NCBI GenBank assembly: GCA_015663215.1
Contig: DQSP01000219.1
Location: forward strand, 1 to 8,127
From: Sulfurimonas sp.
Lineage (GTDB): Bacteria; Campylobacterota; Campylobacteria; Campylobacterales; Sulfurimonadaceae
DNA: 8,127 nucleotides
Direction of reading: 5' to 3'
Made by a program: the position numbers and the translations under genes. This document shows, piece after piece, positions 1 through 6,126 of this stretch. The stretch's first letter is position 1. Each line of letters starts with the position of its first letter. The notes under the pieces were generated by a model. The model was not told the origin of the DNA, ran no database searches, and was given only the letters and a program-made list of their open reading frames with translations.

Positions 1-597
1 TCACTTTGGAAAAATGGTAAAAACCTTTTCTATAACGAAGGTGCTTACGGAAATCTTTCAGATATGGCACTTCAGTATGCTGCTGGAATCTTTAAACATT
101 CACATGCAGTTGCTGCGTTTACAAATGCTTCAACAAACTCATATAAGCGTTTAATTCCAGGTTTTGAAGCTCCAAGTATTCTTACTTACTCTTCACAAAA
201 TCGTTCTGCTGCTTGCCGTATTCCATGGGGTGCTGGTGAGGGTGCTACTCGTTTAGAGATGCGTTTTCCAGACTCTACTGCTAACCCTTACTTAGCATTT
301 GCTGTTATGATGATGGCTGGACTTGATGGCATCAAGAACAAAGATGTTCCTGTTGGTCCAATGGATGAAGATTTATTTGAGCTTACTCTTGATGAGATTC
401 GTGATAGAGGAATCCCTCAAATGCCACATACACTTCGTTCTGCATTAGAGGGTCTTATCTCTGATAATGACTTCTTAAAGCCAGTATTTACTGATGAGTT
501 TATCAATGCTTACCAAGCATATAAATTCGACCGTGATGTTTTCCCTGATGAGGGTCGTCCAACTGCTTATGAGTTTAAAACTACATACCAGTGCTAG
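1..597 (+). CDS. glnA: Glutamine synthetase type I, C-terminal part (5' end outside window)
   Basis: GlnA makes glutamine from glutamate, ammonia and ATP in the cytoplasm and is the main entry point of ammonia into metabolism. The frame is open from base 1, so the N-terminal beta-grasp domain and first metal ligands are missing; 198 residues remain, matching the last ~197 of the ~470-residue enterobacterial enzyme. Visible landmarks are [10 protein letters not shown] at the edge (just after the conserved metal/ATP-binding His), [13 protein letters not shown] (substrate-binding Arg and flap Glu, Glu codon at 166-168), NRSAACRIP and RLEMRFPD (active-site arginines), and [18 protein letters not shown]. 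The adenylylation loop reads DLFELT where enteric GlnA has NLYDLP, so the modifiable Tyr is Phe (codon 376-378). The gene ends with TAG and a hairpin terminator follows directly, so it is probably last in its transcript. Identification is firm; start and promoter cannot be seen. Confidence 0.97.
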   Translation, partial: SLWKNGKNLFYNEGAYGNLSDMALQYAAGIFKHSHAVAAFTNASTNSYKRLIPGFEAPSILTYSSQNRSAACRIPWGAGEGATRLEMRFPDSTANPYLAFAVMMMAGLDGIKNKDVPVGPMDEDLFELTLDEIRDRGIPQMPHTLRSALEGLISDNDFLKPVFTDEFINAYQAYKFDRDVFPDEGRPTAYEFKTTYQC

Positions 598-599
598 TA

Positions 600-624
600 T
601 AAAACGAGGGTTATCCTCGTTTTA
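600..624 (+). terminator. Rho-independent terminator after glnA
   Basis: A perfect 9-bp inverted repeat AAAACGAGG (601-609) / CCTCGTTTT (615-623) encloses a 5-nt loop, GTTAT; a T-A pair at 600/624 extends it. The A-tract on the left and T-tract on the right are part of the stem, so the hairpin could work in either direction. It begins two bases after the glnA stop and separates glnA from the histidine kinase gene. Confidence 0.85.
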
Positions 625-671
625 CCTTCTCTAATCCACAACTTCCTTACATATTTATCTATTTTACAAAG

Positions 672-683
672 TTTAGTTATAAT
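672..683 (+). promoter_or_regulatory. Predicted sigma70 promoter (-10 box) for histidine kinase gene
   Basis: A consensus TATAAT lies at 678-683, preceded by TTAGT. The same arrangement (TTAGC then TATAAT) occurs ahead of leuA in this window. No -35 hexamer is visible at the usual spacing, which is normal for Campylobacterota vegetative promoters. Transcription would start near 689-691, almost on the ATG at 692, implying a leaderless or near-leaderless message if that ATG is the start. This is a prediction from sequence only. Confidence 0.6.
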
Positions 684-691
684 CTAACATT

Positions 692-829
692 ATGAAATCA
701 AACCCATTTATAAAACCCTCTTTACAAATCAAAAGTCGTAAGAATCCTATGGGTGAGTATGCACACTTAAATACGAATGAATGACTCGATGCTGTAAAAA
801 AGAGTGCTAACTCTCCTCATCGTGCTGAT
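692..829 (+). other. 5' extension of histidine kinase frame, interrupted by in-frame TGA at 782-784
   Basis: An ATG at 692 opens 30 sense codons (starting MKSNPFIKPSLQIKSRKNP) in the same frame as the kinase. They are followed by TGA (782-784), then 15 more sense codons leading into the kinase frame at 830. The first upstream in-frame stop is the TAA at 680-682, so 692 is the most upstream possible ATG. The -10 box at 678-683 sits right before it, and no ribosome-binding site precedes the later starts at 830 or 836. One base change (TGG to TGA, Trp to stop) would explain the break; the restored product would be about 317 residues. Alternatives are a true nonsense mutation, a sequencing error, stop readthrough (the context is TGA-C), or a short upstream ORF. 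TGA is not generally Trp here: the kinase H-box Trp is TGG. Confidence 0.6.
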
Positions 830-1645
830 TTGGACATGCTTTTAAAAATCTTTCTAGAGAGATGCCAAGCACGTCAAAATGAACTTGACTCACTTAACAA
901 AGAACTAGAAAAACGCATAAAAAAAGAGGTCGAGCTCTCTAAAGTAAACTATAAACGCTTCGAACAACAAGCCAAAATGGCTGCAATGGGTGAGATGATG
1001 GATGCCGTTGCACACCAATGGAAGCAACCTCTCAATGCTCTCTCAATGATGTCAGATATGATGAGGGATGATTTTAAAAATGGGCTTATTACCCAAGAGT
1101 ATGTTGATGAGCTAGCAGATGATGCTCAAGGGCAGATTCAACATATGGTCACAACACTCCAAGAGTTTCGAAACTTCTTTAGACCTCGTCAAACAGAAGA
1201 AAATTTTGGTGTAAAACGCTCTATCCAATCCGTTATGGTTTTAGTAAATGATGAGTTTCTGCAAAATAATATTCAAGTAGATATACAAAGTGATAAAGAA
1301 ATTTTACTCTACGCAAATGAAAATGAATTTAAACACCTTGTTCTTAACATCATTAACAATGCTAAAGATGCATTTAATGACAATGATATAAGTGAAAGAT
1401 ATATTTACATTAATTTTTATGAAAAAGATGGCTACAAATATGTAGATATAGAAGATACTGCAGGTGGAGTCCCCCAAAACATCATCAAAGATATTTTTAA
1501 ACCAGAAGTGACAAGTAAAGCAGAGGGAAAAGGAACAGGCATTGGTCTCTACATGAGTATTCAAATAGCTCAAAAAATGGGCGGAACTTTAACTGTGAAA
1601 AATATAAATAAGGGTGCCTGCTTCTCACTAAAAGTACCTTTATAA
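830..1645 (+). CDS. Soluble sensor histidine kinase (orphan), possibly truncated at N-terminus
   Basis: Predicted two-component sensor kinase that autophosphorylates on His and passes the phosphate to an unidentified response regulator. It has no membrane segment, so it is cytoplasmic. In the 271-residue frame, residues 1-50 are charged and likely coiled coil; the H-box KMAAMGEMMDAVAHQWKQPL carries the phospho-acceptor His62 (1013-1015). The HATPase_c domain has N-box HLVLNIINNAKDAF (169-182, Asn177), G1 box DTAGG (209-213), an F-box around Phe223 and G2 box GKGTGIGL (233-240). All catalytic boxes are intact. The HQW(K/R)QPL H-box is typical of a kinase group common in Campylobacterota and unlike NtrB, so closeness to glnA does not make it a nitrogen sensor. 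No recognisable sensor domain or neighbouring regulator is present. The start given is a TTG (830); an ATG follows at 836; neither has a ribosome-binding site, and the natural start may be 692, beyond the in-frame TGA. Confidence 0.8.
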   Translation: MDMLLKIFLERCQARQNELDSLNKELEKRIKKEVELSKVNYKRFEQQAKMAAMGEMMDAVAHQWKQPLNALSMMSDMMRDDFKNGLITQEYVDELADDAQGQIQHMVTTLQEFRNFFRPRQTEENFGVKRSIQSVMVLVNDEFLQNNIQVDIQSDKEILLYANENEFKHLVLNIINNAKDAFNDNDISERYIYINFYEKDGYKYVDIEDTAGGVPQNIIKDIFKPEVTSKAEGKGTGIGLYMSIQIAQKMGGTLTVKNINKGACFSLKVPL

Positions 1646-1651
1646 CAACAA

Positions 1652-1663
1652 ATTAGCTATAAT
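1652..1663 (+). promoter_or_regulatory. Predicted sigma70 promoter (-10 box) for leuA
   Basis: TATAAT at 1658-1663 is preceded by TTAGC, the same layout as the box at 672-683. It lies just after the histidine kinase stop codon (1643-1645). Expected transcription start is near 1669-1671, giving a leader of about 57 nt before the leuA ATG. No -35 hexamer is evident. Prediction from sequence only. Confidence 0.65.
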
Positions 1664-1670
1664 TCGATTA

Positions 1671-1700
1671 TTAATAACAAATGTAAGAGTCTGTTATTGA
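1671..1700 (+). promoter_or_regulatory. Inverted repeat in leuA 5' leader (possible operator or RNA hairpin)
   Basis: AATAACA (1673-1679) and TGTTATT (1692-1698) are perfect inverted copies separated by 12 nt. A T-G wobble and a T-A pair extend the arms to 1671/1700. The element sits at or just after the predicted transcription start of leuA and upstream of its ribosome-binding site, where a repressor site or leader hairpin could act. It is AT-rich, so chance is a real possibility, and no known regulator motif is recognised. Confidence 0.3.
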
Positions 1701-1714
1701 AATTTTCAAGTTAT

Positions 1715-1720
1715 AAAGGA
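1715..1720 (+). promoter_or_regulatory. Ribosome-binding site deciding the leuA start
   Basis: AAAGGA lies 6 nt before the ATG at 1727 and 9 nt before a second ATG at 1730. It supports starting leuA there rather than at the in-frame TTG at 1697, which has no such site. Confidence 0.75.
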
Positions 1721-1726
1721 TTCATT

Positions 1727-3391
1727 ATGATGAATCAAACAATTCAAAAGGGAAAGTATAGAGCTTACCCAGCCATTGATTTGCCAAACAGAGTTTGGCC
1801 TACAAAAACTATTGTCAGTGCTCCTTCATGGTGTAGTGTAGATTTACGTGATGGAAATCAAGCACTTATTACTCCTATGGACATGAACAAAAAACTTGAA
1901 CTTTTTAGACTCTTACTTAAACTCGGATTTAAAGAAATAGAGGTTGGATTTCCTTCTGCTTCAAAAGTTGAGTTTGACTTTTTACGCCGACTTGTAGATG
2001 ATAAGTTAATTCCAGATGATGTTACTGTTCAAGTTTTAGTTCAAGCTCGTGAGCATTTAATAGCTAAAACATTTGAGGCACTTAAAGGTGTTAAAAAAGC
2101 GACTGTACATCTGTACAATTCAACATCAGTTGCTCAAAGAAAAATAGTTTTTAATAAAACAAAAGAAGAGATAACTGCCTTAGCCTTAGCAGGAGTTGAA
2201 ATTGTTAAAGAGTATGAGAAAAAACACGATGGAGAGATATTTTTAGAGTATTCACCAGAAAGTTTTACAGGTACAGAACTTGAATTTGCAGCAGATATTT
2301 CTAATGCAGTTACTGCTTGTTGGGGTATCAGTCCTGAGCGAAAAGTTATCATAAATTTACCTGCGACTGTTGAGATGGCTACTCCAAACATCTATGCAGA
2401 TCAGATAGAGTGGATGGCTAGACACTTGGACAACCGTGAGAATGTAATAATCTCAACACATACTCATAATGATAGGGGAACGTCAGTTGCTGCAACGGAG
2501 CTTGCTCTTCTAGCGGGAGCAGATAGAGTTGAGGGAACACTTTTAAGTAATGGGGAAAGAACAGGTAATGTAGACATCATAACTCTTGCTCTTAACCTTA
2601 CAACTCAAGGTATAGACTCCAAGCTTGACTTTACAAACATAGATGAAGTTTTAGAAGTCGTTGAGAAGTGTACAGAGATAGATACTCATGTGAGACATCC
2701 TTATGTTGGGGAGTTGGTTTATACTGCGTTTAGTGGCAGCCATCAAGATGCTATAAACAAAGGTCTTGCATACCAAAAGAATAAAGATAATGCTTTATGG
2801 GAAGTTCCATACTTACCTATTGATCCTGCTGATGTTGGTCGTACTTATGAGTCTGTTATCCGTATAAACTCTCAGTCTGGAAAAGGTGGTGTAGCATATA
2901 TCTTAGAAAAAGAGTATGGATACCAACTACCAAAAGCTATGCATCCTGAGATAGGAAAACTTGTACAAGCTGTCACAGATGTAAAAGGAGAAGTACTCAG
3001 CTCTAAAGAGATTTTTGAGATTTTCCAAGACACTTACTTTAATGTTAAAGAGCATTTATCTCTTGTGGATTTTACCCTTACATCTGATAATAAGATGTCA
3101 AAATGCAGACTTACTTACATATACAAGGGTGAAGAAATTACATCTGAGGGTGAGGGAAATGGTCCAATAGATGCTTGCAAAAAAGCACTAATAAAAAACT
3201 ATAAAAATACATTTATCATAAACTCCTACTCGGAGCACTCTTGTGGAGAACAAAGTAGTGCTACTGCTGTAGCATATATAGAGCTACAGACTGAAAGTAC
3301 AATATCTTGCTTTGGAGCAGGAAAAGATAGTGACATAGCAACTGCTTCGATTAAAGCAATGTTTTGTGCACTTAATAGAGCTTTTAGTTAG
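1727..3391 (+). CDS. leuA: 2-isopropylmalate synthase (DGNQAL/yeast-type class)
   Basis: LeuA condenses acetyl-CoA with 2-oxoisovalerate to 2-isopropylmalate, the committed step of leucine synthesis, in the cytoplasm. From the ATG at 1727 it has 554 residues. The N-terminal TIM-barrel (DRE-TIM metallolyase family) carries VDLRDGNQAL (Arg41-Asp42, catalytic Arg and metal-binding Asp) and HTHNDRG (metal-ligand histidines 245 and 247), followed by VEGTLLSNGERTGNVDI. The RDGNQAL form, rather than RDGEQ, places it in the longer class known from yeast and actinobacteria. A C-terminal regulatory domain from about residue 420 to the end includes GEGNGPIDA and SSATAVAYIEL, the region that binds leucine for feedback inhibition in this family. 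It has its own -10 box, a leader inverted repeat and ribosome-binding site AAAGGA. Its last codons form the left arm of its terminator. No leuB, leuC or leuD is adjacent. Confidence 0.96.
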   Translation: MMNQTIQKGKYRAYPAIDLPNRVWPTKTIVSAPSWCSVDLRDGNQALITPMDMNKKLELFRLLLKLGFKEIEVGFPSASKVEFDFLRRLVDDKLIPDDVTVQVLVQAREHLIAKTFEALKGVKKATVHLYNSTSVAQRKIVFNKTKEEITALALAGVEIVKEYEKKHDGEIFLEYSPESFTGTELEFAADISNAVTACWGISPERKVIINLPATVEMATPNIYADQIEWMARHLDNRENVIISTHTHNDRGTSVAATELALLAGADRVEGTLLSNGERTGNVDIITLALNLTTQGIDSKLDFTNIDEVLEVVEKCTEIDTHVRHPYVGELVYTAFSGSHQDAINKGLAYQKNKDNALWEVPYLPIDPADVGRTYESVIRINSQSGKGGVAYILEKEYGYQLPKAMHPEIGKLVQAVTDVKGEVLSSKEIFEIFQDTYFNVKEHLSLVDFTLTSDNKMSKCRLTYIYKGEEITSEGEGNGPIDACKKALIKNYKNTFIINSYSEHSCGEQSSATAVAYIELQTESTISCFGAGKDSDIATASIKAMFCALNRAFS

Positions 3392-3399
3392 GCTCTATT
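3374..3399 (+). terminator. Rho-independent terminator of leuA
   Basis: AATAGAGC (3374-3381) and GCTCTATT (3392-3399) form a perfect 8-bp stem around a 10-nt loop that contains the leuA stop codon. The downstream sequence is U-rich (TTATACTCTTTTATTT). The left arm is made of the final leuA codons, and only 21 bp separate leuA from the end of the convergent PBP1A gene. The minus-strand side lacks a good U-tract, so it mainly serves leuA. Confidence 0.7.
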
Positions 3400-3412
3400 T
3401 ATACTCTTTTAT

Positions 3413-5440
3413 TTACCACAGCAACTCTGCTTGTGGATCTGATATCTGTTCCACCCTTGGTGGTCTAGATATATCACTAAAGTACTCTATTCTTTTTCCC
3501 ATATGAACTTCTGTTATTCCCTCGGGCACATCAAATTTTCGTTTGATTTGAGGATAAAGTTTTAACACCTTTTGATAAAAACTTCTAAACGCAGGTCCTG
3601 CTATCTTTCCACCCGTTTCTCGTTTATACATTGGTGTATTGTCATCATTACCAAACCATACTACTGTTGTAATAGTTGGTGAGTATCCAGCTAACCAACC
3701 ATCAATATTTCTGTTTGTTGTTCCCGTTTTTGCTGCTAGCTCTATGCCTTTAACACGGGCTCTACGTGCTGTTCCACGGTTTACAACATCGCGAAGAATT
3801 GTTGTCATTATATAAGATTGTGTAGGGATAGAAGTAATATGACTCTCCTCTCTCATCTCATAAATAGTCTGACTTCCTTTATCTATACTCTGTATTAGGT
3901 GTGTTTTCATCTGTACGCCATAGTTAGAAAAAGATGTATACACCTGTGCAAGTTGCAATGGGGACATTGACATAGTTCCAAGAGAGATAGATAAATCGTG
4001 TGGAATGTGTTCAATATTAAACTTTTGCAGTTCTTTAAGTAGATTATTTAAGCCTATATCATTCACAAGATTTATTGTTGCAAGATTTCGAGAGTGTATG
4101 AGTGCTTCTCGAAGTGTGACTAAACCCTTATAGTTTTTTTCATAGTTTCGAGGTCTCCACTTCATATCTTCACCATCTTTTTCATATGCATAGGTTTTTG
4201 CTATATCTACTAACTCAGTAGCACCACTAAAACCTAAGTCTATAGCCACCTGATAGATAAAAGGTTTAAACGCAGAGCCTGGTTGTCTTCTTCCCTGTGT
4301 CGCACGGTTGTAAGAGCTCACTTTATACTCTGTACTACCCACAAGTGCCAAGATGTTTCCGCTTGCTGAATCAAGAGAAACTAATGCCCCATTTAACTGT
4401 GTAAGATTTACATCTTGTAACTCAAACATTTCATCTTCACTTGGATTCTGTATGGCTTCGAATTTTGCTAGTTCTTGTAACTCTTTTTCTTTATAACTCT
4501 CAATACGCTTGAGTAATTCTTCATAAGCAAATGTAAGCGACTCTCTAGCTGCCGTTTGGAGTCTAAGGTCTATGCTAGTGTATACTTCATAACCACCTGT
4601 TTTTAAATCACTTATATTCATATCTCTAAAACGGCGAGCCACTTCATCTACTATAAAAGGGGCTCTATTTTGTGTAAGTGTTGTGTTGAAAACTTCAGGA
4701 TTCTCTTCTAAAGCATTCTCATAAGTACTGTCATCTATCCAACCTAATACATGCATTCTTTGTATTACACGGTTTGCTCTACCCATAGAAATTTCATAGT
4801 TCTTTGTTGGAGCATAAGTGCTTGGTGCTTTTGGAAGCCCTACTAAAATAGCCATCTCTTTAAGTGTTAAATCATTTAACTCTTTATGAAAGTAACCATC
4901 TGCTGCTGTTTTGATACCATAGTACCCATGTCCATAATATATCTCATTTAGATAACACTCAAGTATCTGCTCTTTACTTAAAGCATTCTCTAGTTTTATA
5001 GCAAATATCGCCTCTTTTATCTTACGTGAGAGTTTTTTCTCTCTTGTAAGGAGTACATTTTTCACTAACTGCTGCGTTATGGTACTCGCACCCTCAACAG
5101 CTTTACCAGCACGAATAACTTTTATAGCTGCACGAAAAATTGCATCTATATTTATCCCTGGGTGCTCAAAAAATGTTGTATCTTCAATAGCTACAAGTGC
5201 TTCAATAATACGAGGAGGAATTTCTTCAAAAGTTGCATAATACCTATGTTTTTTATTAAAAATATTTGCTATTTTTTTACCATCTTTATCGTAAATTCTG
5301 CTTGTAACATCAGGTTTATAATCTGTCAACTTTGATATATCATAACTATATGAAGTTAAAAAGTAGCCTAGTAGAATAAAAGGAGATAAAAATCCTAAAA
5401 CTACCATGCTAATAAAAATCTTTTTGAAATATTTTCTCAT
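3413..5440 (-). CDS. mrcA: Class A penicillin-binding protein (PBP1A: glycosyltransferase/transpeptidase)
   Basis: Bifunctional enzyme that polymerises lipid II into glycan strands and crosslinks peptides on the periplasmic face of the inner membrane. Its 675 residues show a short cytoplasmic tail and a single membrane anchor (about 9-30). The GT51 domain has EDTTFFEHPG (catalytic Glu86), GASTITQQLVKN (118-128) and KIKEA (140-144). The transpeptidase domain has the three penicillin-binding motifs: SAFK (nucleophile Ser389, Lys392), SRN (450-452) and KTGT (571-574). A Lys/Glu-rich helical stretch (about 300-345) joins the two domains. It is the last gene of the minus-strand operon, its ATG overlapping the TGA of the ABC gene by 4 nt (5437-5440). 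H. pylori also has PBP1A next to a bioF homologue (HP0597/HP0598, from memory). All catalytic residues are present. In Campylobacterota the gene is also called pbpA. Confidence 0.95.
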   Translation of the reverse strand: MRKYFKKIFISMVVLGFLSPFILLGYFLTSYSYDISKLTDYKPDVTSRIYDKDGKKIANIFNKKHRYYATFEEIPPRIIEALVAIEDTTFFEHPGINIDAIFRAAIKVIRAGKAVEGASTITQQLVKNVLLTREKKLSRKIKEAIFAIKLENALSKEQILECYLNEIYYGHGYYGIKTAADGYFHKELNDLTLKEMAILVGLPKAPSTYAPTKNYEISMGRANRVIQRMHVLGWIDDSTYENALEENPEVFNTTLTQNRAPFIVDEVARRFRDMNISDLKTGGYEVYTSIDLRLQTAARESLTFAYEELLKRIESYKEKELQELAKFEAIQNPSEDEMFELQDVNLTQLNGALVSLDSASGNILALVGSTEYKVSSYNRATQGRRQPGSAFKPFIYQVAIDLGFSGATELVDIAKTYAYEKDGEDMKWRPRNYEKNYKGLVTLREALIHSRNLATINLVNDIGLNNLLKELQKFNIEHIPHDLSISLGTMSMSPLQLAQVYTSFSNYGVQMKTHLIQSIDKGSQTIYEMREESHITSIPTQSYIMTTILRDVVNRGTARRARVKGIELAAKTGTTNRNIDGWLAGYSPTITTVVWFGNDDNTPMYKRETGGKIAGPAFRSFYQKVLKLYPQIKRKFDVPEGITEVHMGKRIEYFSDISRPPRVEQISDPQAELLW

Positions 5441-6126
5441 ATTCTAAATTCCCTATTTGCAAAATTTGCTTCTATTAATATTTTTGTATAGTCTGTTTTT
5501 GGTCTATCTATCACTTCATCCATCAAACCACTTTCTATAACTTTACCATCTTTAATCACACATATACTGTCGCAAAGATTTTTTGCAGAAGAGATGTCAT
5601 GTGTTACAAAAAGCATTTTAAATTTTTCTCTCTTTTGCAACTCGCGAAGTAAGTCTATAATCATAACACGAGTACTCGGATCAAGTGCGGTAGTTGGTTC
5701 ATCGAGTAGTAAAAGTTTAGGCTTCTTACTCAGTGCCATAGCAATTACAACTCGTTGGAGTTGTCCACCAGAAAGCTCTGGAGGAAACCGTTCTAGTAAA
5801 CTATGCTCCAAGCCAACACTATCAAAAAGTTCTTTTATTCGTGTCTCCTCTACAAAAAATTGCTTGTCTATTTTAGTTAGAGGAGAAAGTGCCGTAAAAG
5901 GATTTTGAGGAATAAATGCAAGGGTTTCACCTGCTACTAATTCAAAAGCTGAGCTACACTCCAGCTCTAAATCCATATCACGAGGAAGCATACCCAGCAG
6001 TGCTTTGAGTGTTAAACTTTTCCCACTACCACTCTGCCCAACAAGAGCTAAAGATGATGTTATATCAAAGGTGATATCAACTAGTGTGTCACCAGCTATC
6101 AAAATCTTTAGCTTATCTATCTTCAT
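5437..6126 (-). CDS. Orphan ABC transporter ATP-binding protein (DppD/OppD/NikD-like)
   Basis: A 229-residue cytoplasmic ATPase with a complete nucleotide-binding domain: Walker A GQSGSGKS (30-37), Q-loop FIPQNPFTALSPL (Gln74), signature LSGGQ (118-122), Walker B LLLLDEP (138-144, Glu143), D-loop ALD (147-149) and switch His176 in FVTHD. The Q-loop wording and overall shape resemble the peptide/nickel importer ATPases. However, it is much shorter than the ~320-residue OppD/DppD proteins and lacks their C-terminal oligopeptide-type extension. No permease, binding protein or second ATPase is in the window, so substrate and direction are unknown. It starts at the ATG of an ATGA overlap with bioF and ends in an ATGA overlap with the PBP gene, so it is translationally coupled to both. 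Possible roles are energising a permease encoded elsewhere or an envelope function linked to PBP1A; both are inference. Confidence 0.88.
   Translation of the reverse strand: MKIDKLKILIAGDTLVDITFDITSSLALVGQSGSGKSLTLKALLGMLPRDMDLELECSSAFELVAGETLAFIPQNPFTALSPLTKIDKQFFVEETRIKELFDSVGLEHSLLERFPPELSGGQLQRVVIAMALSKKPKLLLLDEPTTALDPSTRVMIIDLLRELQKREKFKMLFVTHDISSAKNLCDSICVIKDGKVIESGLMDEVIDRPKTDYTKILIEANFANREFRI

Noticed and set aside
1304..1573. An 89-codon minus-strand open frame rich in Phe/Ile/Cys
   Set aside because: It is antisense to the ATPase domain of the histidine kinase, and its composition reflects the AT-rich complement of that gene; no ribosome-binding site or context supports it.
692..1645. 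TGA read as tryptophan throughout (alternative genetic code)
   Set aside because: Trp is encoded by TGG in conserved positions (for example the kinase H-box Trp), and TGA serves as the normal stop for three genes here (GGDEF, bioF, ABC).
600..1645. Histidine kinase as an NtrB partner of glnA (glnALG-like operon)
   Set aside because: A strong terminator follows glnA, the kinase has its own -10 box, its H-box is HQWKQPL rather than the NtrB type, and no NtrC gene follows.
1697..1709. Palindrome TTGAAATTTTCAA in the leuA leader
   Set aside because: Its arms are separated by a single base, so it cannot fold as a stable RNA hairpin, and AT-rich palindromes of this size are expected by chance.
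1697..1726. Upstream TTG start extending leuA by 10 residues
   Set aside because: The AAAGGA site at 1715-1720 is placed for the ATG at 1727 (or 1730); the TTG has no ribosome-binding site and overlaps the leader inverted repeat.
2134..2391. An 85-codon minus-strand open frame
   Set aside because: It is antisense within the conserved catalytic barrel of leuA; a shadow frame.
5594..5908. A 104-codon plus-strand open frame
   Set aside because: It lies wholly antisense to the ABC ATPase gene, is Ser-rich and low in complexity, and resembles no family; it is a shadow of the conserved minus-strand gene.
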